Positions 55,745 to 64,000 of a DNA stretch of 64,000 nt are shown piece by piece. The stretch spans positions 339,300 to 403,299 of the forward strand of contig NZ_JH992946.1 of the NCBI RefSeq assembly GCF_000315485.1, read 5' to 3'. This DNA comes from Bacteroides oleiciplenus YIT 12058 (lineage in GTDB: Bacteria; Bacteroidota; Bacteroidia; Bacteroidales; Bacteroidaceae). The translations under genes and the position numbers were made by a program. The notes below the pieces were generated by a model. The model was not told the origin of the DNA. It did not search any database and saw only the letters and a list, made by a program, of their open reading frames with translations. Each line of letters opens with the position of its first letter. The stretch's first letter is position 1.

Positions 55745-56725
55745 TTAATTGTTTTTGTTAATCAGATTCACCACCACTTTTACCATAATGTCTTTTTCTT
55801 CTGTCCGGCTCTCTGCAATCATCAATGTGAGAGCTACCAGGGCATTGTTGTCAATGAGCCGTGAACCGTCTTCTTTATAGAGAATACCATTCTTTTCAAG
55901 AAACCAGAGAAACAGGAAAGCTGCAATCCGCTTGTTCCCATCACTGAAAGAATGATTCTTCACAACGAGATAAAACAGCATGGAGGCTTTTTCTTCGATA
56001 CTGGGATAGAGTTCATCACCTCCGAAGGTCTGATAAATCGTATTTATAGAACTGTGGAAAGACTGATCCTTTTCATTGCCAAACAAGTCACTGCTTCCGA
56101 ATTTCTTCTGAAGTAAATGGATAGCTGCCATTGCTTCGTCATACGTAGCCCTGAATGGAGTTTTAGGAGTGGTTGCTTCTATCTCCAATTGCTGGTAATC
56201 ATATTTATCCAGAGTGTCCAGCCCATATGTATAGTCGGTTATGACATGTAGCAATCCGTTGGCTTCATCTAAAGTCAGTTCTTTGTTGGCAATGACATTT
56301 GACAGTAGCTTGACGGTGTTCTTCAAATCTACCAGTTGTTGCTCTTTCATTTGCTGGTTGACGGCGTATCCTTTTATCAGATAGCTTTTCAGGACTTTGT
56401 TTGCCCATTGGCGGAATTTAGTCGCATTACTGGAGTTTACACGGTAACCAACTGATAGTATTGCATCCAAATTGTAGAACTTAGTACTGTATCTCTGTTG
56501 GCCATCATTACCCATATGTTCCAAAATGGAACATGTGCTACTTTCTTCCAATTCGCCGCTACTATATATATTATTCAGATGCTTGGTTATAGCTGGACGC
56601 TTTGTTCCAAATAATTCGGCTATTTGCTTCTGAGTTAGCCATATAGTCTCTTTCTCCATTCTTACATCAATCTCCGTTTGTCCGTCCGGTGTTTGGTAAA
56701 TGATAATTTCTCCTTTATTTTCCAT
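55745..56725 (-). CDS. RhuM-Fic/DOC fusion protein
   Basis: 326 residues. The N-terminal half (about 1-150) is RhuM-like, with an HTH-like opening (WLTQKQIAELFGTKRPAITKHLNNIYSSGEL) and FYNLDAILSVGYRVNS. The C-terminal half is Fic/DOC, with the active motif NHSFSDGNKRIAAFLFLW (H-x-F-x-D-G-N-K-R), which transfers AMP or phosphate to target proteins. I see no inhibitory S/T-x-x-x-E/G-N helix and no antitoxin gene beside it, so control is unclear. A -7-like TACCTTTA (minus strand, about 56759-56752) may be its promoter. Such proteins are common in accessory DNA. Confidence 0.88.
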   Translation of the reverse strand: MENKGEIIIYQTPDGQTEIDVRMEKETIWLTQKQIAELFGTKRPAITKHLNNIYSSGELEESSTCSILEHMGNDGQQRYSTKFYNLDAILSVGYRVNSSNATKFRQWANKVLKSYLIKGYAVNQQMKEQQLVDLKNTVKLLSNVIANKELTLDEANGLLHVITDYTYGLDTLDKYDYQQLEIEATTPKTPFRATYDEAMAAIHLLQKKFGSSDLFGNEKDQSFHSSINTIYQTFGGDELYPSIEEKASMLFYLVVKNHSFSDGNKRIAAFLFLWFLEKNGILYKEDGSRLIDNNALVALTLMIAESRTEEKDIMVKVVVNLINKNN

Positions 56726-57324
56726 CGTTATAAATGTTGGTTATTATTCTATAAAGGTAGGCATTATTTTCCGTATATGGAAGCATATACATCAATATTT
56801 CTCATTTTAATAACATTGTTTTTTTTACCTTTATCAGACCTTATAATTATCCCTTTGCTTGTATACATAAACAATTACTATACCCCCTTCCACACCCTTC
56901 TATCCCCTGATTCATCGGCCTTAACGTGTGGAAGGGTTCTTTGTGCTTCTCTTTTGTCCCTTCTCAATGTTCTCAACTCCTGTTTCCACCTGCAAATAAC
57001 GTTCTATTAAGTAATAGAGCGAAATCACCTTTCATATATAAGGAGAACGCGCTTTAGCCTAACTCTTACTGAAGAACGACTGGAATCGGCTAATCGAACA
57101 ACTGAAGTTGACCAATAGATTAACTCCAGTCATTCTTTCGACCAACTCCAGTCGTTCATTTATAATACTGCCCCTTAAAAACGTTCTCCCTTAGTCCTAA
57201 AGACGTAAAGAAAGCCCCTTCTTTATTAAGAAAGAAACTGATGATTAATTCTGCCAAATACTTGCAAACCGCTATCCCCATGTAGTAAATTCGTGCCATT
57301 AGTCACTAAATAAACAATGAAATT
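56726..57324. other. Intergenic stretch with two long inverted repeats
   Basis: No gene is supported here. Two 11-bp perfect inverted repeats stand out: CCCTTCCACAC (56885-56895) with GTGTGGAAGGG (56926-56936), and GAACGACTGGA (57074-57084) with TCCAGTCGTTC (57147-57157). The second encloses further CCAGTC and CAACT copies, so the RNA or DNA could fold extensively. The first resembles the hairpin at the end of the following gene. Confidence 0.5.
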
Positions 57325-58644
57325 ATGAAGACAAAAATCATGCAATTCATCGCCTCTCTTTTAGAGAATTGGAGGGACGAAAAACAACTACCGGAGAACC
57401 GGCCGGAAGTTACCCCGGCGCAGAACGCGCCCGCCATAGATCAACAGACAAAACCTGTGTCGCCCGCCCTAACCAAGCCCGCCCCGGTCAGCCTGACGGA
57501 ACATGTGAACACTTTCCTGCAATCCACCTATGATTTCCGTTATAACCTGCTCACGGAAGAAACCGAATACCGTCCGGCGGGTAAAGTGGGAGAGGGCTTT
57601 TCGCCCGTCGGCAAGCGGGAACTGAACACTTTTTGCCTCGAAGCCCATGCGCAAGGCATTGCCTGCTGGGACAAGGACATCAGCCGTTATCTTTACTCTA
57701 CCTGCGTTCCCGGTTATCACCCTTTCCACCTTTACATGGATGAACTTCCCGCCTGGGATGGCATCGACCGCCTCGAAGCGCTTGCCCGTCGTGTTTCTCC
57801 CGACCCGCTATGGCTGAAAGATTTTCATATATGGCTATTGGCCCTCACCGCCCAATGGCTGGGGATGACGGGGAAGCATGCCAATAGTGTGGCACCCGTT
57901 CTTGTCAGTGCGAAACAGGGGTTTTTGAAATCCACTTTCTGCAAATGCCTGATGCCCGATTGCCTGTCCCGCTACTATTCTGACGAAGTGGAACTAACTT
58001 CGAAAGGGAACGTCACCCGTAAGATGTCGGAAATGGGACTGCTGAACCTGGACGAGTTCGACAAATACTCGGCGTCGAAAATGCCTTTGCTGAAGAATCT
58101 GATGCAGATGGCAAATCTGAACCTCTGTAAAGCCTATCAGCGGAACTATCGCAACCTGCCGCGCATCGCCTCTTTCATTGGTACGAGCAATCGCTTCGAT
58201 CTGCTTTCTGACCCTACCGGCAGTCGACGTTTTCTCTGCATTGAGGTAAAAGACAAGATAGATTGTGCCCATATCGAACATAAACAAATCTATGCCCAGT
58301 TGAAGCAGGAACTTCTGGCTGGCGGTCGTTATTGGTTTACGGCAGAGGAAGAATGTGAGTTGCAGGAGCATAACCGGGCATTCCAGCGTTGCAATTTGAT
58401 GGAAGAACTTCTTCGTTCCTGTTTCCGTCCTTCCACTACCGAAGATCAAAATGAAGTGGTGTTGCATCTTTCGGCTGCCGACATTTTTAAAGTCTTAAAG
58501 AAGCAGAACCCGGCAGCCATGCGGGGAATAAATCCGAATGCATTTGCGCAACAGCTTGCCCCATTGGGATTTCCTCGTTCGCGCAGCCGTTATGGTAATT
58601 ATTATTCAGTTGTTTCCCTATCTACAACCCCTTCCACCCGTTAA
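57325..58644 (+). CDS. VapE/DUF3874-type helicase-like protein
   Basis: 439 residues. After a Pro/Ala-rich linker (about 20-60), a DUF3874-like region (STYDFRYNLLTEETEYRP) is followed by the VirE/VapE ATPase core: a Walker A-like VSAKQGFLKSTFCKCLM (about 192-208) in which the usual GKS is LKS, a Walker B-like LLNLDEFDKYSA and a sensor-like FIGTSNRFDLLSDPTGSRRFLCIEV. Related proteins are superfamily-3-like helicases in phages, pathogenicity islands and Bacteroides mobile elements, often with an N-terminal primase. Here only the C-terminal part and a short linker are present, so it is a short or stand-alone form. Its left arm of a hairpin overlaps the last codons. Confidence 0.85.
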   Translation: MKTKIMQFIASLLENWRDEKQLPENRPEVTPAQNAPAIDQQTKPVSPALTKPAPVSLTEHVNTFLQSTYDFRYNLLTEETEYRPAGKVGEGFSPVGKRELNTFCLEAHAQGIACWDKDISRYLYSTCVPGYHPFHLYMDELPAWDGIDRLEALARRVSPDPLWLKDFHIWLLALTAQWLGMTGKHANSVAPVLVSAKQGFLKSTFCKCLMPDCLSRYYSDEVELTSKGNVTRKMSEMGLLNLDEFDKYSASKMPLLKNLMQMANLNLCKAYQRNYRNLPRIASFIGTSNRFDLLSDPTGSRRFLCIEVKDKIDCAHIEHKQIYAQLKQELLAGGRYWFTAEEECELQEHNRAFQRCNLMEELLRSCFRPSTTEDQNEVVLHLSAADIFKVLKKQNPAAMRGINPNAFAQQLAPLGFPRSRSRYGNYYSVVSLSTTPSTR

Positions 58645-58682
58645 TGCCGATGAATAAGTAGTTTCAATGTTGTGGAAGGGGT
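58627..58682. repeat. Inverted repeat at the 3' end of the VapE-like gene
   Basis: ACCCCTTCCAC (58627-58637, inside the last codons) pairs with GTGGAAGGGGT (58672-58682). It is related to the inverted repeat at 56885-56936, so the gene is bracketed by matching hairpin-forming motifs. It is followed by GAGAGAGCTTTTTATT and may also terminate transcription. Confidence 0.55.
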
Positions 58683-58783
58683 GAGAGAGCTTTTTATTAT
58701 GAAGTGGTTTATCTATTGATAAGTAGTTTGAAAGAGGCTTATTTAGAATATATTTTGGGTGGGAGTCAAAACAAATGAATGTT

Positions 58784-58817
58784 TTTGTTGTTGAATAAGA
58801 GAAAAAACGTATCTTTG
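58784..58817 (+). promoter_or_regulatory. Promoter of the leader RNA and small HTH gene
   Basis: -33 TTTG (58784-58787) and -7 TATCTTTG (58810-58817) are 22 bp apart, close to the Bacteroides consensus. Transcription should start near 58823, about 240 bases before the next supported start codon. Confidence 0.65.
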
Positions 58818-58822
58818 CAACT

Positions 58823-59062
58823 GAACAAGTGACATGTAGTATCATAATATATTATGTGTCCTCTTCCGATATCAGTAAAATGTGGAAATTTTGGCAACTG
58901 TCGGATGAGCGTAGCCTGTATCAGTTATTGGTACGGGCTTACTCCTCCTTTGTTGCGGGTATCCACATGCCTACTGGTAGGGAGGATGTAAGACCCCGTA
59001 CCTTTATAATATACCATTATAGCCGTATAGGGTTGATTTTAAACTAAATAATCAAACACTAT
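58823..59062 (+). other. Long structured leader or small RNA
   Basis: About 240 nt between a good promoter and the next gene. A 14-bp perfect palindrome CATAATATATTATG (58843-58856) lies near the start. GGTACGGGCTTACTCCTCC (58930-58948) pairs with 58981-59002 with a few bulged bases around a 32-nt loop, making a stem of about 19 bp. The small ORF inside (58829-59047) has no family look and I reject it as coding. It could be a 5' regulatory leader of the HTH gene or an independent small RNA, for example a 6S-like RNA. I cannot tell which. Confidence 0.5.
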
Positions 59063-59548
59063 ATGGCTAATTGGGTATCTATGAAATTAGCAGCCGAAAA
59101 ATACGGCATTTCTGAGGAGCGAATCCTTGAATGGATCAGGCTTAGTTATCTAACGTACTCGTCTTTAGATAAGGAGCCTTATGATGACACCAATCCGATG
59201 GTGGATACCGAAGAGCTTGATAGAGCCCTTGTTTTTAATTCGATAAAATCTTATCCTGATGATGACACAGTTGAGCGTCTTCCGATAAAGCATGTGAATT
59301 GGCTTTATCAGGAAAATGCCCGATTGGAGAAATTCAACGATGATTTGCTGGAACAAAACTATGTGCATACTCAACGGGAAGAGAAGTTAATAGCCGATTT
59401 GGAGAAAATGACTGATCTTGCCAATGAGGTTCTTTTGATGCATACCAAAATAATGTGCAATTATAAGAGTCTGATTTCTGAAAAGGAAGGCATATGGTCT
59501 TTCCTTTGTAGTCTGTTCACTTGGAAAAAGAATAAATGCCTCATCTAA
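59063..59548 (+). CDS. Small protein: MerR/excisionase-like HTH plus coiled coil
   Basis: 161 residues. Residues 1-30 (MANWVSMKLAAEKYGISEERILEWIRLSYL) look like a winged HTH of the excisionase or MerR-N type. Residues about 80-140 are charged and heptad-like (LYQENARLEKFNDDLLEQN, EEKLIADLEKMTDLANEVLL). It ends in a basic and hydrophobic tail (SFLCSLFTWKKNK). I do not recognise the family. It sits alone between its own promoter and a strong terminator, beside the rRNA operon. A DNA-binding or membrane-associated role is conjecture. Confidence 0.7.
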   Translation: MANWVSMKLAAEKYGISEERILEWIRLSYLTYSSLDKEPYDDTNPMVDTEELDRALVFNSIKSYPDDDTVERLPIKHVNWLYQENARLEKFNDDLLEQNYVHTQREEKLIADLEKMTDLANEVLLMHTKIMCNYKSLISEKEGIWSFLCSLFTWKKNKCLI

Positions 59549-59592
59549 CCAATATATATACCGTTTCTTTTTCAATCCTTTTTTCATCTCGT

Positions 59593-59632
59593 GAATGCGG
59601 AGTCCTTTTTTTTAGGGCTTCGCATTCTTTTT
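59593..59632 (+). terminator. Intrinsic terminator of the HTH gene
   Basis: GAATGCGGAGTCC (59593-59605) pairs with GGGCTTCGCATTC (59615-59627) with two weak pairs and is followed by TTTTTCTC. This is a classic hairpin plus T-run. Confidence 0.8.
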
Positions 59633-59842
59633 CTCACTCTCTATTTATGTCTATCTTCATTTTCTTTCTCCCCGGATGAGGGGAAGTAGCTACTTCCGCC
59701 TTTCGCACGCGCGCATAATATAATTATGTGTAGTGCCTTGTGTCCGTTCACGCCCTTCCTTAAAATTATGTTCTACAACATCCTTATCACTCAGCGCATT
59801 ACAAATTAGTTTCCGAAATATAGTGAAAAAATGGTAGATATA

Positions 59843-59874
59843 TTTGGAGCGAATCATAATATCGACTACTTTTG
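59843..59874 (+). promoter_or_regulatory. rRNA operon promoter 1 (distal)
   Basis: -33 TTTG (59843-59846), 20 bp, -7 TACTTTTG (59867-59874), followed by the GCATCCGCTTTCC initial region shared with the next two promoters. Confidence 0.7.
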
Positions 59875-60023
59875 CATCCGCTTTCCAAGAGATGGTAAGC
59901 CTTGCAATTGACATTCTGACAGAAACGGCGTAAGAACTCTAACGTTTTTCTTTCCTTTTGCTGCTCTTTTAACCAAGAGTTACGCTTCCGGAAAAGAAAA
60001 AAGAAAAAAAACTTCCGGAAACA

Positions 60024-60056
60024 TTTGGAAGTAATGCAATAAAGTTCTTACCTTTG
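60024..60056 (+). promoter_or_regulatory. rRNA operon promoter 2
   Basis: -33 TTTG (60024-60027), 21 bp, -7 TACCTTTG (60049-60056), then GCACCCGCTTTCCGAAAGG. The upstream ACTTCCGGAAACATTTGGA is repeated before promoter 3. The -7 lies 182 bp after that of promoter 1. Confidence 0.75.
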
Positions 60057-60206
60057 CACCCGCTTTCCGAAAGGACTGCAATCGATGATTGACTTTTTGA
60101 TTAAGAAACCGGTGTTGTTAAGAACTCCTTTCTCTTTTCCTTTTACCTCCCTTTCGCAAAGAGAGACGACGAGCAAAAGAAAAAAAGAAAAAAACTTCCG
60201 AAAATA

Positions 60207-60239
60207 TTTGGAGGATATACTTAAAAGTTCTTACCTTTG
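60207..60239 (+). promoter_or_regulatory. rRNA operon promoter 3 (proximal)
   Basis: -33 TTTG (60207-60210), 21 bp, -7 TACCTTTG (60232-60239), then GCATCCGCTTTCTGAAAAG. The -7 lies 183 bp after that of promoter 2 and about 233 bp before the 16S gene. A-rich tracts precede promoters 2 and 3 and could act as UP-like elements. Confidence 0.78.
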
Positions 60240-60472
60240 CATCCGCTTTCTGAAAAGAAAAGCAATTCCAAAAGAAGCGATCTTTGAATAATTTACATAA
60301 ACAATACAAGTAGTACAAGAGCAAGATTACTCAGTCAAATGATTAATCTTGGGTATAAAAAAAGAACCGTCAAGTAACTTATATATATAGGTGATTTGAA
60401 AACTTTTAATAAACCGAGCGTCCTGAACAGAGCAACAACCGGTAGTAATACCGATTAATAATACTTTTACAA
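60240..60472 (+). other. rRNA operon leader
   Basis: Transcribed spacer between the proximal promoter and the 16S gene, holding processing and probable antitermination signals. Inverted motifs such as CCGGTAGTAATACCG near 60439-60453 could form part of a processing stem. No gene is supported here. Confidence 0.55.
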
Positions 60473-61994
<1,522 letters not shown>

Positions 61995-62180
61995 GGAGCG
62001 ACGCTTTGTTAGATTGAGAATTGCGGATTAAAAATAATAGTCCTTTCTTAATTAAATGATTTAAAAGTTGGTTCTTTCATAAATGCTACCATAAGAACCT
62101 CTTGGACTACGCGTAATTGTTTATTTAAAAGATATAATGAGAAAGAAGAAGCCGAGCCGCAAGGCGAGGTTGAACTCGAC

Positions 62181-62254
62181 AGTCCTATAGCTCAGTTGGT
62201 TAGAGCGCTACACTGATAATGTAGAGGTCGGCAGTTCAACTCTGCCTGGGACTA
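62181..62254 (+). tRNA. tRNA-Ile (GAT anticodon)
   Basis: 74 nt cloverleaf with acceptor AGTCCTA paired to TGGGACT, D-arm AGCTCAGTTGGTTAGAGC, anticodon GAT at 62215-62217 in the loop CTGATAA, and T-arm GTTCAACTC. CCA is not encoded. It is in the usual 16S-23S spacer position. Confidence 0.97.
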
Positions 62255-62282
62255 CTTCGAGAAGAAGCTTTGCTTCTTTCCC

Positions 62283-62356
62283 GGGGGATTAGCTCAGCTG
62301 GCTAGAGCACCTGCTTTGCACGCAGGGGGTCAACGGTTCGAATCCGTTATTCTCCA
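62283..62356 (+). tRNA. tRNA-Ala (TGC anticodon)
   Basis: 74 nt cloverleaf with acceptor GGGGGAT paired to ATTCTCC (two G-T pairs), D-arm AGCTCAGCTGGCTAGAGC, anticodon TGC at 62317-62319, and T-arm GGTTCGAATCC. CCA is not encoded. It lies 28 bp after tRNA-Ile. Confidence 0.97.
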
Positions 62357-62492
62357 CTCCGTTTTGATTGTTAATTAATAGTTTATAATTAATAGTTAAT
62401 AATTGAAGCACCGTTCTTTGACATGATGTACAAAAAAAAGTAAAGTTATTAACAAGCTGAAAGTATATATCGAGCCATACGGCTAGGTAAGA

Positions 62493-64000
62493 CTAAAAGT
62501 AAGCAAGGGCGCATGGCGGATGCCTTGGCTCTCGGAGGCGATGAAGGACGTGATAAGCTGCGATAAGCTGCGGGTAGGTGCAAATGACCTTTGATCCGCG
62601 GATTTCCGAATGGGACAACCCGGTATGTTGAAGACGTATCATCCATCTTAGATGGAGGCTAACACAGGGAACTGAAACATCTTAGTACCTGTAGGAAAAG
62701 AAAATAAATAATGATTCCCCTAGTAGTGGCGAGCGAACGGGGAATAGCCCAAACCATTTATGTTACGGCATAAATGGGGTTGTAGGACCACGTTGTGGGA
62801 AGACAGTTAGTGAGTAGAATGATCTGGAAAGTTCAGTCATAGACGGTGATAACCCAGTATACTAAGCTAATTTAACCCTAGTGGTATCCTGAGTAGCGCG
62901 GGACACGAGGAATCTTGCGTGAATCTGCCGGGACCATCCGGTAAGGCTAAATACTCCCGAGAGACCGATAGCGAACCAGTACTGTGAAGGAAAGGTGAAA
63001 AGTACTTCGAATAGAAGAGTGAAATAGTCCCTGAAACCATGCGCCTACAAGCGGTCGGAGCAGTTTAAACTGTGACGGCGTGCCTTTTGCATAATGAACC
63101 TACGAGTTACTTTTTCCGGCAAGGTTAAGGGTCTTGAGACCTGCAGCCGAAGCGAAAGCGAGTCTGAACAGGGCGGATAGTCGGAAGGAGTAGACGCGAA
63201 ACCAAGTGATCTACCCTTGGCCAGGTTGAAGGACAGGTAACACTGTCTGGAGGACCGAACCGATAAGCGTTGAAAAGCTTCCGGATGAGCTGAGGGTGGG
63301 GGTGAAAGGCTAATCAAACTTGGAGATAGCTCGTACTCCCCGAAATGCATTTAGGTGCAGCCTTGATTTATACTAATATGAGGTAGAGCGACTGATAAGA
63401 TGCGAGGGCTTCGCCGCCTATCAAGTCTTGACAAACTCCGAATGCGTATTAGTTCTATATCAGGAGTGAGGGCATGGGTGCTAAGGTCCATGTCCTAAAG
63501 GAGAACAATCCGGACCATCAGCTAAGGTCCCCAAATAATTGCTAAGTTGATCTAACGAAGTCAGATTGCTAAGACAGCTAGGATGTTGGCTTGGAAGCAG
63601 CCATTCATTTAAAGAGTGCGTAACAGCTCACTAGTCGAGGAGTTTGGCGTGGATAATAATCGGGCATAAGCAATTTACCGAAGCTATGGGATGTGTAAAC
63701 ATCGGTAGGGGAGCATTCCACTCTGCGTTGAAGGTAAAGCGTGAGCTTTGCTGGAGCGTGTGGAAAAGCAAATGTAGGTATAAGTAACGATAAAGGGGGT
63801 GAGAAACCCCCTCGCCGAAAGACTAAGGTTTCCTGATCAACGCTAATCGGATCAGGGTTAGTCGGGTCCTAAGGCTCAGCCGAACGGTGAGGCCGATGGC
63901 AGAACAGGTTAATATTCCTGTACTACCTTAAAGAGTGACGTGGAGACGGAGGCGTGATAGTGCCGCGGACTGACGGAATAGTCCGTTGAAGGGTGTAGAT
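62493..64000 (+). rRNA. rrl: 23S ribosomal RNA, 5' part (runs off the window)
   Basis: It begins near AAGTAAGCAAGGGCGCATGG and continues to the window edge, covering about the first half of the gene. Recognisable blocks include GGATGCCTTGGC near the start, AGTAGTGGCGAGCGAA (about 62721-62736), GTACTGTGAAGGAAAGG and GAGTGCGTAACAGCTCACT (about 63615-63633). The start is approximate. Confidence 0.95.

Noticed and set aside
56726..57324. CRISPR array or attachment site suggested by repeated CCAGTC and CAACT motifs
   Set aside because: The repeats are few and irregular, without equal spacers; they fit inverted repeats or secondary structure instead.
58829..59047. 72-residue ORF upstream of the HTH gene
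   Set aside because: It lies over the long stem structure, lacks any family feature and is better explained as an untranslated leader or RNA.
60085..60291. 68-residue ORF between rRNA promoters 2 and 3
   Set aside because: It covers the third promoter and the repeated unit; the translation is Lys/Phe-rich low complexity.

Overview
The window is chromosomal DNA from a Bacteroides-type gut bacterium. The evidence is a Bacteroides-like 16S rRNA gene, promoters of the -33 TTTG / -7 TAnnTTTG type, SusC/SusD proteins, a hybrid two-component system and dense glycosidase clusters. I cannot name the species from memory of 16S alone.

Layout. (1) 0-4.7 kb: an SGNH hydrolase and MBOAT acyltransferase pair, convergent with a GH20 lipoprotein that has a perfect inverted repeat upstream. 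(2) 5.2-27.4 kb: a LacI-type regulator diverges from one long co-oriented run of ten genes: GH28, an (alpha/alpha)-barrel enzyme, a NagB-like deaminase, a TonB-dependent receptor with no SusD partner, a heparinase-II/III-like lyase fused to GH105, a hexuronate-type MFS transporter, a lyase-like protein of unknown family, a SusB-type GH97, a beta-helix protein fused to GH105, and a GH20-like enzyme. This is the most interesting part of the window. It looks like a self-contained, LacI-controlled, SusD-less system that cuts a uronic-acid- and hexosamine-containing glycan by lyase chemistry. Delta-4,5 unsaturated ends would be removed by GH105 domains tethered to the lyases, and free uronate taken in by the MFS carrier. 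The sequence does not reveal the substrate.

(3) 27.4-34.2 kb: an AraC regulator divergent from an RND tripartite efflux operon. (4) 34.4-53.1 kb: a second, conventional PUL with a GH42-like enzyme, an HTCS sensor, SusC, SusD, two serine-type sulfatases, a GH36/raffinose-synthase-like enzyme, a GH-A-clan-like protein and a GH30. It is bracketed by two same-orientation copies of a terminator plus the 3' end of a thioredoxin-like gene. The right copy is intact and the left is a decayed fragment, which suggests the PUL entered as an island at a gene 3' end.

(5) 53.2-59.6 kb: the thioredoxin-like lipoprotein, a MATE transporter, a RhuM-Fic protein, a VapE/DUF3874-type helicase flanked by related hairpins, and a small HTH/coiled-coil gene with a long structured leader. 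(6) 59.8-64 kb: an rRNA operon with three promoter units repeating at 182-183 bp, then 16S, tRNA-Ile(GAT), tRNA-Ala(TGC) and a 23S that runs off the end.

Functional assignments come from motif recognition by eye. No database search was possible. Start codons were moved inward from the longest ORF where a signal peptide or domain start showed the better choice.
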